From positions 4,526,001-4,590,000 of the forward strand of contig NZ_CP028369.1 of NCBI RefSeq assembly GCF_003032475.1: DNA of 64,000 bases. Reading direction: 5' to 3'. Made by a program: the position numbers and the translations under genes. Shown here one piece after another: positions 8,039 through 19,207 of this stretch (within the stretch, counting starts at the first letter, position 1; every line of letters begins with the position of its first letter). The stretch comes from Streptomyces sp. P3 (lineage in GTDB: Bacteria > Actinomycetota > Actinomycetes > Streptomycetales > Streptomycetaceae). Below the pieces are notes generated by a model. The model did not search any database, had not been told where the DNA came from, and worked only from the letters and a program-made list of their open reading frames with translations.

Positions 8039-9407
8039 TGTTGTGGTTGAAGCGGAACACGTTGTCCGGGTCGTAGCGCCGCTTCAGATCCGCGAGCCGC
8101 CGGGCGTTCTCGGCGCCCACGCCGGCCACGACCCGGTCGGCGCCCTCGTCGCCGATGAAGTTCAGGTAGACCGCGCCCGTGCTCCACGGCTGCGCCCCGG
8201 CCCGCACGTCCCGCACCCACTGCTCGCACCGGGCGTCGTCCGCCGGGTCCGCCCACAGCCCGAAGGGGTGCAAGCCCCAGGGCGCGTCACGGTAGGGCAC
8301 GGGGTACTCGTGCGGGCCGGCGGCGATCGCTCCGCCCTGCGGGAACAGCGCGTGCATGGTGCCCGTCGGCACCGGCAGGGACTCCCCGAGCCCGCAGTAG
8401 ACGTCCACGAAGTCGTCCGGCGCGCCCGTCAGGTACTCCGCGGACCAGTGGTTCCGCATCCCGGGCGGATCGTCGATCATGCACTGGACGTCGGCGTAGG
8501 GCATGGCCCCGACGACCTCCGACTCGTGCGGCAGCGCCAGCAGCGGTTCGGCCAGCTTGCGCATGTCCTCCTCCGCCCCCGCGTAGGTCAGCAGCACCCC
8601 GCACAGCAGTGAGCCGACCAGCTGCGGCGGGACGAACTCCTCGGGCGGGCCGGTGAGATACAGCACCGCGCCGCTCGCCTCGTCGGGGCCCGCGGCGATC
8701 ACGTCCCGGTAGGTGCGGGTGGCCTCGGGGCCGTACTCGGGCCGGTACAGCAGCAGCGCGATGGAGAACCCGGGCAGTTCGTGCAGCCTCAGGGTGAGCG
8801 AGGCGGCGACGCCGAAGTTGCCTCCGCCGCCGTGCAGGGCCCAGAAGAGGTCGGGGTGCTCGTCGGCGCTCGCCCGCACCCGCCGGCCCTCGGCGGTCAC
8901 CAGTTCGGCGCTCAGCAGGTTGTCCACGGCCAGCCCGTGGCACCGGTCCAGCCAGCCCGTGCCGCCGCCGAGGACGAATCCGCCGACGCCGGTGGTGGAG
9001 GCCCGGCCACCGGTCGTGGCCAGACCGTGGGGCTCGCAGGCGCGGTCCAGGTCGCTCATGGTGGCCCCGCCCGCGACGCGTACCGTCCGGGCGGCGGGAT
9101 CGACGTCGACGGCGCGCAGATGACGCAGGTCCACCACCACGGCCCCGTCGCCCAGAGCCATGCCGGCGACGCTGTGCCCGCCGCCGCGCACCGCGATCGG
9201 CAGGTCGAGGTCGCGGGCGAAGCGGACGGTCCGGACGATGTCGTCCTCGTCGACGCACTGGGCGATCACCGACGGCCGCCGGTCGATCATCGCGTTGAAG
9301 ACGGTCCGGGCGTCGTCGTAGCCCGGGTCCTGCGGGGCGAACACGTCGCCGACCAGATCCTCGCGGAGCGCGGCGAGAGCCGTGCCCGCCTTCGATGGGG
9401 AGGCCAT
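8025..9407 (-). CDS. FAD-binding oxidase (berberine-bridge / PCMH type)
   Basis: A 460-codon FAD-linked oxidoreductase. The PCMH FAD-binding domain (about residues 35-205) contains AVRGGGHSVAG, whose histidine is the usual site of 8-alpha covalent FAD attachment, and GGRASTTGVGGFVLGGGTGW. The C-terminus carries the berberine-bridge-enzyme tail YDPDNVFRFNHNIRP. Such enzymes oxidise sugars, alkaloids or secondary metabolites; the substrate cannot be told here. No signal peptide is visible. The ATG start follows a purine-rich stretch. There is no operon partner. Confidence 0.88.
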   Translation of the reverse strand: MASPSKAGTALAALREDLVGDVFAPQDPGYDDARTVFNAMIDRRPSVIAQCVDEDDIVRTVRFARDLDLPIAVRGGGHSVAGMALGDGAVVVDLRHLRAVDVDPAARTVRVAGGATMSDLDRACEPHGLATTGGRASTTGVGGFVLGGGTGWLDRCHGLAVDNLLSAELVTAEGRRVRASADEHPDLFWALHGGGGNFGVAASLTLRLHELPGFSIALLLYRPEYGPEATRTYRDVIAAGPDEASGAVLYLTGPPEEFVPPQLVGSLLCGVLLTYAGAEEDMRKLAEPLLALPHESEVVGAMPYADVQCMIDDPPGMRNHWSAEYLTGAPDDFVDVYCGLGESLPVPTGTMHALFPQGGAIAAGPHEYPVPYRDAPWGLHPFGLWADPADDARCEQWVRDVRAGAQPWSTGAVYLNFIGDEGADRVVAGVGAENARRLADLKRRYDPDNVFRFNHNIRPA

Positions 9408-9517
9408 GGGGGCGCCCCCTTCCGTGCAGGGGCTGATGACCTCCAGCGTAGGCGGGGACGATCCGGCGGTCCTGTTCAGCCGCCGGACGCCGCCCCCACG
9501 TCATGGAACCGAAAGAC

Positions 9518-11320
9518 TCAGCCGCCGTACGCCCCGGACGCCGTCAGGCGCAGCGCGGTGTCGATCAGCGGGACGTGGCTGAAGGCCTGCGGGAAGTTGC
9601 CGACCTGGCGCTGCAGACGAGGGTCCCACTCCTCGGCGAGCAGACCGAGGTCGTTGCGCAGTGCCAGCAGCTTCTCGAAGAGCTTGCGGGCCTCGTCGAC
9701 GCGACCGATCATCGCGAGGTCGTCGGCCATCCAGAACGAGCAGGCCAGGAAGGCGCCCTCGTCTCCGGGCAGGCCGTCGACGCCCTCGTCGCCGCCCGAG
9801 GTCGGGTAGCGCAGGATGAAGCCGTCCGCGGTGGACAGCTCGCGCTGGATCGCCTCGATGGTGCCGATGACCCGCTTGTCGTCCGGCGGCAGGAAGCCCA
9901 TCTGCGGGATGAGCAGCAAGGACGCGTCCAGCTCCTTGGAGCCGTAGGACTGGGTGAAGGTGTTGCGCTCCTTGTCGTAGCCCTTCTCGCAGACGTCCCG
10001 GTGGATGTCGTCGCGCAGTTCGCGCCACTGCTCCAGCGGGCCGTCGGCGTCGCCGGACTCGATCAGCTTGATCGTCCGGTCGACGGCGACCCAGGCCATG
10101 ACCTTGGAGTGCACGAAGTGGCGGCGCGGGCCGCGCACCTCCCAGATGCCCTCGTCCGGCTCGTCCCAGTGCTGCTCCAGGTAGCGGATCAGTTTCAGCT
10201 GGAGGAGGGAGGCGTAGTCGTTGCGGGCCAGACCCGTCATGTGGCCGAGGTGCAGGGCCTCGGTGACCTCGCCGTACACGTCCAGCTGGAGCTGGTGCGC
10301 CGCGCCGTTGCCGACCCGGACCGGGGCGGAGCCCTCGTAGCCGGGCAGCCAGTCCAGCTCGGCCTCGCCCAGCTCGCGCTCGCCCGCGATGCCGTACATG
10401 ATCTGCAGGTTCTCGGGGTCGCCGGCGACCGCGCGCAGCAGCCACTCGCGCCAGGCGCGGGCCTCCTCGCGGTAGCCGGTGCGCAGCAGCGAGGACAGGG
10501 TGATGGCAGCGTCGCGCAGCCAGGTGTAGCGGTAGTCCCAGTTGCGGACGCCGCCGATGTCCTCGGGCAGGGAGGTGGTGGGGGCGGCGACGATGCCGCC
10601 GGTCGGCCCGTACGTCAGCGCCTTCAGCGTGATCAGCGAGCGGATCACGGCCTCGCGGTAGGGGCCGTGGTACGTGCAGTGCTCGACCCACTCGCGCCAG
10701 AAGTCCTCGGTCGCCTGGAGCGACTGCTCGGGTTCCGGGAGTGGCGGCGGCTGCTTGTGCGAGGGCTCCCAGGAGATCGTGAACGCGATCCGGTCACCCG
10801 GCGCGACCGTGAAGTCGGCGTAGGTCGTCAGCGCCTTGCCGTAGGTCTCGCAGTCCGTGTCGAACCACACCGAGTCCGGGCCCGCGACGGCCACCGTGCG
10901 GCCCTCGTGCTTGTGCACCCACGGGACGACCCGCCCGTAGGAGAACCGCATGCGCAGCGCGGAGCGCATCGGGACGCGGCCCGAGACGCCCTCGACGATA
11001 CGGATGAGCTGGGGGGCGCCGTCGCGAGGGGGCATGAAATCGGTCACCCGGACCGTCCCGCGGGGGGTGTCCCACTCCGACTCCAGGATGAGCGAGTCGC
11101 CCCGGTAGGTGCGCCGGGCCGCGCGTGGCGGCGGCGCGTCGGAGGCGTGCGCGGGACCGAGGCGCCAGAAGCCGTGCTCCTCGGTGCCGAGCAGACCTGC
11201 GAAGATCGCGTGCGAGTCGAAGCGGGGCAGGCACAGCCAGTCGACTGTGCCGTCCCGGCAGACCAATGCCGCGGTCTGCATGTCTCCGATGAGTGCGTAG
11301 TCTTCGATGCGCCCGGCCAC
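9518..11320 (-). CDS. Glycoside hydrolase family 15 protein (glucoamylase/trehalase-like)
   Basis: A 600-codon GH15 enzyme, the usual length for the family. The N-terminal super-beta-sandwich begins RIEDYALIGDMQTAALVCRD. The catalytic (alpha/alpha)6 barrel includes LPEDIGGVRNWDYRYTWLRD near residue 270, a GH15 signature. Mycobacterial relatives are trehalases and others are glucoamylases; the sequence alone does not decide. No signal peptide, so cytoplasmic. I prefer the GTG at 11320, which has GGAG 6 nt upstream; a second in-frame GTG at 11344 is an alternative. A short hairpin (6-bp stem) precedes it in the leader. Confidence 0.88.
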   Translation of the reverse strand: MAGRIEDYALIGDMQTAALVCRDGTVDWLCLPRFDSHAIFAGLLGTEEHGFWRLGPAHASDAPPPRAARRTYRGDSLILESEWDTPRGTVRVTDFMPPRDGAPQLIRIVEGVSGRVPMRSALRMRFSYGRVVPWVHKHEGRTVAVAGPDSVWFDTDCETYGKALTTYADFTVAPGDRIAFTISWEPSHKQPPPLPEPEQSLQATEDFWREWVEHCTYHGPYREAVIRSLITLKALTYGPTGGIVAAPTTSLPEDIGGVRNWDYRYTWLRDAAITLSSLLRTGYREEARAWREWLLRAVAGDPENLQIMYGIAGERELGEAELDWLPGYEGSAPVRVGNGAAHQLQLDVYGEVTEALHLGHMTGLARNDYASLLQLKLIRYLEQHWDEPDEGIWEVRGPRRHFVHSKVMAWVAVDRTIKLIESGDADGPLEQWRELRDDIHRDVCEKGYDKERNTFTQSYGSKELDASLLLIPQMGFLPPDDKRVIGTIEAIQRELSTADGFILRYPTSGGDEGVDGLPGDEGAFLACSFWMADDLAMIGRVDEARKLFEKLLALRNDLGLLAEEWDPRLQRQVGNFPQAFSHVPLIDTALRLTASGAYGG

Positions 11321-11789
11321 GTGCAACTCCAGTCGAACGGCCACGTCACCCCCAGGGGAAATGGGGGCTGTCGCTAGTGCGGTCAAGGGGTCGTTGGTAA
11401 TGCGTCGTTGAGCGCTGAAGCAAAGCAGCCGCTCGGCCCTGGGGGCAAAACGCCGATTATTGCTCAGCGAACTGACGAGCTCTCGTTGTTCCGGTGGGAT
11501 ACGGGCTGGGGTGTGCCGTCTTGCCGGCCGGGCTCGGCAGCGAGTGTCCGAGCAGGATACGACGCACGTAGATGATCTGCGTGCCGCTCCCGGCAACGCG
11601 GGTGGGCCGAACGGGTGAGCAGCGAGTGAGGAACCGGTGTGCGGGCGGCGGCCCGTGTCGGCCCGTGCGCGGAGCGTGGCCGGAGGCCATCTCTCCGAGG
11701 CGCTGATACCCTGGTAGCCCGTGGACCGGTGGTCTCGAAGCCCCCGAACCGCACCCTCGAAACGCGACCACGGGAGCCCCCTCTTGGCC
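11321..11789. other. Divergent regulatory region between GH15 gene and pyrG
   Basis: About 470 nt with no gene I can support; frames on both strands here lack codon bias and homology. It must carry the promoters of both divergent genes. I cannot assign clear -35/-10 elements. Confidence 0.5.
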
Positions 11790-13439
<1,650 letters not shown>

Positions 13440-13530
13440 CACACCAGTTGTACGGTGGCCGGGGTGCAAACCTTCAAGGGTGGGCACCCCGGTTTCGTTT
13501 GCGCAGGTGGCACGTGGGAGGACGCACGGC

Positions 13531-14157
13531 ATGACGATCAAGGACACCCCCGAGGCGTGGGAGATCCGGGCGACGACGACCCCGTTCACGGGAGGCAAGA
13601 CCGCCGTCCGCACCGACGAGGTGGTCATGCCCGACGGGTCGGTGGTGCGCCGGGACTACCAGGTGCACCCCGGGTCCGTGGCCGTCCTCGCCGTCGACGA
13701 CGAGGGGCGGGTGCTGCTCATCAAGCAGTACCGGCACCCGGTGCGGCAGAAGCTGTGGGAGATCCCGGCCGGCCTGCTCGACGTGCCGGGCGAGAACCCG
13801 CTGCACGCGGCGCAGCGCGAGCTGTACGAGGAGGCGCACGTCAAGGCGGAGGACTGGCGGGTTCTCACCGACATGTACACGACCCCCGGCGGCTGTGACG
13901 AGTCCGTGCGGATCTTCCTGGCCCGCAACCTCTCCGAAGCGCAGGGGCGGCGTTTCGAGGTGGAGGACGAGGAGGCCGACATGGAGCACGCGCGTGTGCC
14001 GGTCGCAGAACTCGTCCGGGCCGTGCTGGCGGGCGACGTGCACAACGCCTGCCTCGTCGTCGGCGTCCTGTCGCTGGCCGCCGCGGAGAACGGCGACGGG
14101 CTCGACGCGCTGCGCCCGGCGGAGGCGCCGTGGCCGGCGCGGCCGTTCGAGGCCTGA
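13531..14157 (+). CDS. Nudix hydrolase, ADP-ribose pyrophosphatase type
   Basis: A 208-codon Nudix protein. After the lead-in VLLIKQYRHPVRQKLWEIPA comes the Nudix box (about residues 90-112; AQRELYEEAH). The box is slightly off consensus: one extra residue precedes the first glutamate, and the final glycine of EEXG is replaced, as in other actinobacterial ADP-ribose hydrolases I recall. ADP-ribose or another nucleoside diphosphate sugar is the probable substrate. The ATG is supported by GGGAGG at 13516-13521. It follows pyrG by 91 nt and may be cotranscribed. Confidence 0.88.
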   Translation: MTIKDTPEAWEIRATTTPFTGGKTAVRTDEVVMPDGSVVRRDYQVHPGSVAVLAVDDEGRVLLIKQYRHPVRQKLWEIPAGLLDVPGENPLHAAQRELYEEAHVKAEDWRVLTDMYTTPGGCDESVRIFLARNLSEAQGRRFEVEDEEADMEHARVPVAELVRAVLAGDVHNACLVVGVLSLAAAENGDGLDALRPAEAPWPARPFEA

Positions 14158-14340
14158 GCCCGCCTTCGGGCCCCCTCCCGCACCCTCGCGGTGTGACGAT
14201 CGGCTGATCCGATCGGGGGACCTCCGGGCCCTGCCCGACGTGCTGCTCCCGGAACGTCGCAGAGCGTGAACTAGGCTCGGGAACAGCCCGAACCGGAGTC
14301 CCGGCGGGCTGGCGCGTGCGGTGGGACGGGAGTGTGGCCC

Positions 14341-16407
14341 GTGACGGATCAGGCAGTGGACACAGGCGGCGTGCAGCTGTCCGGACACGCTGCGACAGAG
14401 GGCCATTTCCTGGGCCGTACCCGGGAGTTGAAGGAACTGCGCGCCGACATCGAGCGCACCGGCCTGGACACCATCTCCGGGCGGAAGGCGCCCCGCGCGC
14501 GGGTCCTGCTCATCGCCGGCCGGCCGGGCTCGGGGCGCTCCGCGCTCGCCGGGGAACTCGTACGCCAGGTCGCCCACCGCTACCCGGACGGCGTCCTGCG
14601 CGCCCGCCTCGCCGAGCCCGACGGCACACCTGTGCCGGTCGAGCGCGCCGCCCGCGAACTGCTCGCCGCACTGGACGTGCCCACCCCGCCCGGCGCGGAC
14701 GAGGACGACCTCGCGTCCCTGCTGCGCCAGACCCTCGCGGAGCGCCGCGCGCTGCTCCTGCTGGACGACGCCACCGGCGCCGAACAGGTCGACGCCCTGC
14801 TCCCGGACGCCCCGCAGTGCCTGCTCGTCGCCGTGTCCGCCGGCCCCCTCACCGGCATCGCGGACGTCCGTCCCTGCACCCTCGGCGGCCTGGACACCAA
14901 GTCCGCCCTCGACCTGCTGACCCGCTACACCGGCTCGGTCCGCATCACCGTGGACCCGCGCTCCGCCGAGCAGCTCGTGGAGGCGTGCCAGGGTCAGCCC
15001 GCCGCGCTTGTCCTGGCCGGCGGCTGGCTCGCCGCCCGCCCCAAGGCGGCCGTCGCCGACCTCGCCAAGCAGCTTCACGCGGAGGGCGACGAGGGCACCC
15101 CGCTCAGCCGCGTCTTCCGCCTCGTGCACACCGCGCTGCCCGCCTCCGCCGCCCGGATACTGCGACTGCTCTCCCTGGCCCCGGCCGGCCTGGCCGACCC
15201 GCACACCGCCTCCGCGCTGGCCGGCTGCTCGGTGAGCACCGCCCGCACCGCCCTGGACGACCTCGTCGCCCGAGGCCTGCTGCGGGCCCTGGACTCCCCG
15301 CTGGTCCAGTACGAGGTGCCCGGCTGCCTGCACTCCCTGCTGCGGACCGCCGCCGAGGCCCACGAGCGCCCCGCCGAGCTCCAGCTCGCCCGCGCCCGCA
15401 TGCTGGAGCGCACGGTGCGGCTGCTGCAGTCCTGCCGGGCCAGCACCGAGACCGACCGTCCCCAGGCCCGCGAGAAGCTCCAGGCCATGCCCCGGGCGCT
15501 GCGCTTCCCCACGCCGCGGGCGGCCGCCGACTGGCTGCAGGCCCGCCGCCCGGCCCTGCTCGCCTCGGCCCGCCTCGCGGTCGCCGACGGGGACCTGGAC
15601 ACCCTTGCCCGCCGCCTGATGTCCCAGCTGGTCAGGGCGATGGTCGCGCATGTCGGCACCCAGGCCGCCGCACCGGACCTGTACGGGATCCACCAGCTCG
15701 TCCTCGACGTCGCCGAGCGCCGCCGGCTGCCCCGGGAGAAGGCCGCCGCGCTGCTGAACCTGGCCGACGTCGACGCCGGGACCGGGCGCACCGCGGAGGC
15801 GCTGGTGCGCTACCGGGCCGCTCTGGACGCCGGGCGCGAGGCGAACGACCCGTACGCGATCGGCCGCGCGATGGAATCCGTAGGCGGCGCGCATCTCGAG
15901 CTCGGCGACTACGACCGGGCCGCGGACTGGTTCGGCCGGGCCCTGGCCCAGCGCCTGGCCCGCGACGAGCGCGCCGACGCCGCCCGCCTCTACGGCCGTA
16001 TCGCCACCGCGCACACCTATGCGGGCCGCTACGGCGAGGCGCAGCGGGCCTGGCGGGCCGCGGTCGCCGGACACCGCAAGAACGACGATGTGGGCGCGCA
16101 CGCAAGGGCGTTGAGCGAGCTGGCCCGGGTCCAGGAGTACGCGGGCCGCCCCGAGGAGTCGCTGCGCACCTGCCAGGAGGCGTCGGAGTGGGCCGGGCGG
16201 GCCGAGGACACGCGCCTGCAGGCCGCGTTGCAGCTGAGGCTGGCCGACACCCTGGAGCGCCTCGGCGACCCGGTGGCGGCCCGCCTGCACCGCGGCGCGG
16301 CCGAACGCATCCTGGGAGAGGCGCCGTCGGACGGCCCCGAAGAGCCCGATCACTCGAAGAACGCCGAAGATGCCTGCGAAATCCGTAGCGCATCTCCGAA
16401 AGATTGA
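14341..16407 (+). CDS. STAND-type NTPase with C-terminal TPR repeats
   Basis: A 688-codon protein. The N-terminus FLGRTRELKELRADIE is followed by a P-loop-like LLIAGRPGSGRSALAGEL near residue 60, a Walker-B-like ALLLLDDATGAEQ near 140, then a winged-helix-like region and a C-terminal set of tetratricopeptide repeats (about residues 455-660; LLNLADVDAGTGRTAEALVR, LELGDYDRAADWFGRALAQR). This is the NB-ARC/STAND architecture of signalling or regulatory ATPases. There is no N-terminal SARP or other effector domain. The GTG at 14341 has GGGAG 8 nt upstream. It lies between the Nudix gene and ald; its partner is unknown. Confidence 0.8.
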   Translation: MTDQAVDTGGVQLSGHAATEGHFLGRTRELKELRADIERTGLDTISGRKAPRARVLLIAGRPGSGRSALAGELVRQVAHRYPDGVLRARLAEPDGTPVPVERAARELLAALDVPTPPGADEDDLASLLRQTLAERRALLLLDDATGAEQVDALLPDAPQCLLVAVSAGPLTGIADVRPCTLGGLDTKSALDLLTRYTGSVRITVDPRSAEQLVEACQGQPAALVLAGGWLAARPKAAVADLAKQLHAEGDEGTPLSRVFRLVHTALPASAARILRLLSLAPAGLADPHTASALAGCSVSTARTALDDLVARGLLRALDSPLVQYEVPGCLHSLLRTAAEAHERPAELQLARARMLERTVRLLQSCRASTETDRPQAREKLQAMPRALRFPTPRAAADWLQARRPALLASARLAVADGDLDTLARRLMSQLVRAMVAHVGTQAAAPDLYGIHQLVLDVAERRRLPREKAAALLNLADVDAGTGRTAEALVRYRAALDAGREANDPYAIGRAMESVGGAHLELGDYDRAADWFGRALAQRLARDERADAARLYGRIATAHTYAGRYGEAQRAWRAAVAGHRKNDDVGAHARALSELARVQEYAGRPEESLRTCQEASEWAGRAEDTRLQAALQLRLADTLERLGDPVAARLHRGAAERILGEAPSDGPEEPDHSKNAEDACEIRSASPKD

Positions 16408-16552
16408 TGCAATGAAAGGCTAGACAGCGGGAACGCCTTCATTAGACTGGCTCTGCCGCACGTTCTCCTGCGGTACGCCCCGGTGCGTCCTGTATCTCCG
16501 GGAATGTCATTGCTGTGCCCCCACACCCTCTGAGCCAAGGACCGTGATCGAC

Positions 16553-17668
16553 GTGAAGGTCGGCATCCCCCGCGAGGTCAAGAACAACGAGTTCCGGGTG
16601 GCCATCACCCCCGCCGGTGTGCACGAGCTGGTGCGCCACGGTCACCAGGTCGTCGTCGAACGAGGCGCCGGCGTCGGTTCGTCCATCACGGACGAGGAGT
16701 ACGTGGCGGCCGGGGCGCGCATCCTGGAGACCGCCGACGAGGTGTGGGCCACGGCGGACCTGCTGCTGAAGGTCAAGGAGCCCATCGCCGAGGAGTACCA
16801 CCGCCTCCGCAAGGACCAGACGCTCTTCACCTACCTGCACCTGGCCGCGTCCAAGGAGTGCACGGACGCGCTCGTCGCGTCCGGGACCACCGCGATCGCC
16901 TACGAGACCGTCGAGCTGCCGAGCCGCGCGCTGCCGCTGCTCGCCCCGATGTCCGAGGTCGCGGGCCGGCTGGCCCCCCAGGTCGGCGCCTACCACCTGA
17001 TGCGCGCCAACGGGGGCCGCGGAGTGCTGCCGGGCGGCGTCCCGGGCGTACTGGCCGCCAAGGCGGTCGTCATCGGCGGCGGCGTCTCCGGCTGGAACGC
17101 CGCGCAGATCGCCATCGGCATGGGCTTCCACGTGACCCTGCTCGACAAGGACATCAACAAGCTCAAGGAGGCGGACAAGGTCTTCGGCACGAAGATCCAG
17201 ACCGTCGTCTCCAACGCCTTCGAGCTGGAGAAGGCCTGCCTCGAGGCGGACCTCGTGATCGGCGCCGTCCTCATCCCGGGCGCCAAGGCCCCGAAGCTGG
17301 TCACCAACGAACTGGTCTCCCGGATGAAGCCCGGAAGTGTCCTTGTCGACATCGCGATCGACCAGGGTGGCTGCTTCGAGGACTCCCGCCCGACCACCCA
17401 TGCCGAGCCGACCTTCCCGGTCCACAACTCGGTCTTCTACTGCGTCGCCAACATGCCCGGCGCGGTCCCCAACACCTCCACCTACGCCCTCACCAACGCC
17501 ACGCTGCCCTACATCGTCGAACTCGCCGACAAGGGCTGGGTCGAGGCGCTGCGCCGCGACGCCGCCCTGGCGAAGGGTCTCAACGCCCATGACGGCAAGG
17601 TCGTTTACCGCGAGGTCGCCGAGGCGCACGGGCTGGAGCACGTGGACCTGGACTCCCTGCTCGGCTGA
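16553..17668 (+). CDS. ald: Alanine dehydrogenase
   Basis: A 371-codon NAD-dependent L-alanine dehydrogenase that interconverts alanine with pyruvate and ammonia; 371 is also the length of the mycobacterial enzyme. The start KVGIPREVKNNEFRVAITPA, the LLKVKEP segment, the nucleotide-binding VVIGGGVSGWNAAQIA near residue 170 and the terminal block VFYCVANMPGAVPNTSTYAL are diagnostic. I choose GTG 16553 because AAGGA at 16537-16541 is too close to the alternative GTG 16544. A 14-bp stem terminator follows. Confidence 0.95.
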   Translation: MKVGIPREVKNNEFRVAITPAGVHELVRHGHQVVVERGAGVGSSITDEEYVAAGARILETADEVWATADLLLKVKEPIAEEYHRLRKDQTLFTYLHLAASKECTDALVASGTTAIAYETVELPSRALPLLAPMSEVAGRLAPQVGAYHLMRANGGRGVLPGGVPGVLAAKAVVIGGGVSGWNAAQIAIGMGFHVTLLDKDINKLKEADKVFGTKIQTVVSNAFELEKACLEADLVIGAVLIPGAKAPKLVTNELVSRMKPGSVLVDIAIDQGGCFEDSRPTTHAEPTFPVHNSVFYCVANMPGAVPNTSTYALTNATLPYIVELADKGWVEALRRDAALAKGLNAHDGKVVYREVAEAHGLEHVDLDSLLG

Positions 17669-17734
17669 GCCGGAGGAGCTAAGTCACCTTTTCGTAAAGG
17701 CGATACGTCAACAAGGCGCGTCAACCGCGCACAC

Positions 17735-17767
17735 CCGGCCGGACCTTGCCCGACAAGGTCCGGCCGG
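17735..17767 (+). terminator. Hairpin terminator downstream of ald
   Basis: A perfect 14-bp stem (17735-17748 with 17754-17767) and 5-nt loop, 67 nt after the ald stop. No U-run follows. Confidence 0.8.
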
Positions 17768-17925
17768 ATGTGTGTATGGTCACTTTGCGGCTCTCGGCCA
17801 ACTCGCCTCGAACGTAACGCTTCGACCGATTCGCACACCGGTGAATCCTGCCGTGCGACGGCCGTACGCCCTTGACAGCGTGATGTTTCATTGCCGACAC
17901 ATCGGGCCGGGTCCGGCGGATTGTG

Positions 17926-17955
17926 TTGCTGCGGACGCCCGACACGCCATAGAGT
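17926..17955 (+). promoter_or_regulatory. Possible promoter of the parA-scpAB operon
   Basis: A TTGCTG hexamer at 17926-17931 and a TAGAGT hexamer at 17950-17955, spaced 18 nt, fit a vegetative Streptomyces promoter about 75 nt upstream of the parA-like start. The rest of the 17768-18010 gap shows nothing else I recognise, apart from a lone TTGACA at 17872. Confidence 0.35.
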
Positions 17956-18028
17956 CGCCAACCGTCGGCATGGTGCCACGCTGACCTTGTCTAGAAGTTT
18001 CCTGGTCACCAAGGAGGTAAGACGACTT

Positions 18029-19207
18029 GTGAATGAGTCGACATTTGCTCCCGGGGGTGGTCAACCAGGAATGCGTACGCGGGGCCCGGGTTCCGCGGGG
18101 CTCGAGGCTGTCGGCTCCGTCGCTGTCCGAACCTTCGCAGCCCACCAGAGCCAGAGCAGCCCCCAGTTGGCTCTGTCAGCACTCCAGAGCATGGATGGCC
18201 ATTACGTGAACGCCATGGCCGGCGACGGAAGTGGCGCGCCCCACAACCACTTCGCCGACTACGACGAACTGCCCGACGGGCACTTCTACGACCCCGACGC
18301 CGAATACGAGCCGGATCCGGAGTACGCGGCCACGCTCGCGCCCGACGCGGCCCGACAGCGCCGTGAGCGCGTCGGTCCGACCGGACGCCCGCTGCCGTAC
18401 TTCCCGATCCCGGGCCCGCTGACCGAACACGGCCCCGCGAAGATCATCGCGATGTGCAACCAGAAGGGCGGCGTGGGCAAGACCACGTCGACCATCAACC
18501 TGGGTGCCGCGCTCGCGGAGTACGGACGGCGCGTGCTGCTCGTGGACTTCGACCCGCAGGGCGCGCTGTCGGTGGGACTCGGCGTCAATCCGATGGAGCT
18601 CGACCTCACCGTCTACAACCTGCTCATGGAGCGGGGCATGGCGGCGGACGAGGTGCTCCTGAAGACCGCGGTCCCCAACATGGACCTGCTGCCCAGCAAC
18701 ATCGACCTGTCGGCCGCCGAGGTGCAGCTGGTCTCCGAGGTCGCGCGCGAGTCCACGCTCCAGCGTGCGCTCAAGCCGCTGATGGACGACTACGACTACA
18801 TCGTCATCGACTGCCAGCCCTCGCTCGGTCTGCTCACCGTCAACGCCCTGACGGCCGCCCACAAGGTGATCGTGCCGCTGGAGTGCGAGTTCTTCGCGCT
18901 GCGCGGTGTGGCCCTGCTGACCGAGACCATCGAGAAGGTCCAGGAGCGGCTCAACCCCGAGCTGGAACTCGACGGGATCCTGGCGACCATGTACGACTCG
19001 CGCACCGTGCACAGCCGCGAGGTGCTCGCACGGGTCGTCGAGGCCTTCGACGACCACGTCTACCACACGGTCATCGGGCGCACGGTCCGCTTCCCGGAGA
19101 CCACGGTCGCCGGTGAGCCGATCACCACGTACGCGTCCAACTCCGTCGGCGCCGCCGCCTACCGTCAGCTCGCCAGGGAGGTGCTCGCCCGGTGTCACGC
19201 CGAGTGA
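18029..19207 (+). CDS. ParA/Soj-family ATPase of the scpAB locus
   Basis: A 392-codon ParA-type P-loop ATPase. The first 130 residues are a poorly conserved extension; then AKIIAMCNQKGGVGKTTSTI gives the deviant Walker A (KGGVGKTT), VLLVDFDPQGALSVGLGVNP Walker A', and YDYIVIDCQPSLGLLTVNAL Walker B. Start choice is firm: AAGGAGGT at 18011-18018, a full anti-16S match, lies 10 nt before GTG 18029. It is not the oriC-type parAB pair: no ParB follows, but an RHH-like protein and then scpA-scpB, so a role in nucleoid organisation or SMC loading is inferred. Confidence 0.9.
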   Translation: MNESTFAPGGGQPGMRTRGPGSAGLEAVGSVAVRTFAAHQSQSSPQLALSALQSMDGHYVNAMAGDGSGAPHNHFADYDELPDGHFYDPDAEYEPDPEYAATLAPDAARQRRERVGPTGRPLPYFPIPGPLTEHGPAKIIAMCNQKGGVGKTTSTINLGAALAEYGRRVLLVDFDPQGALSVGLGVNPMELDLTVYNLLMERGMAADEVLLKTAVPNMDLLPSNIDLSAAEVQLVSEVARESTLQRALKPLMDDYDYIVIDCQPSLGLLTVNALTAAHKVIVPLECEFFALRGVALLTETIEKVQERLNPELELDGILATMYDSRTVHSREVLARVVEAFDDHVYHTVIGRTVRFPETTVAGEPITTYASNSVGAAAYRQLAREVLARCHAE

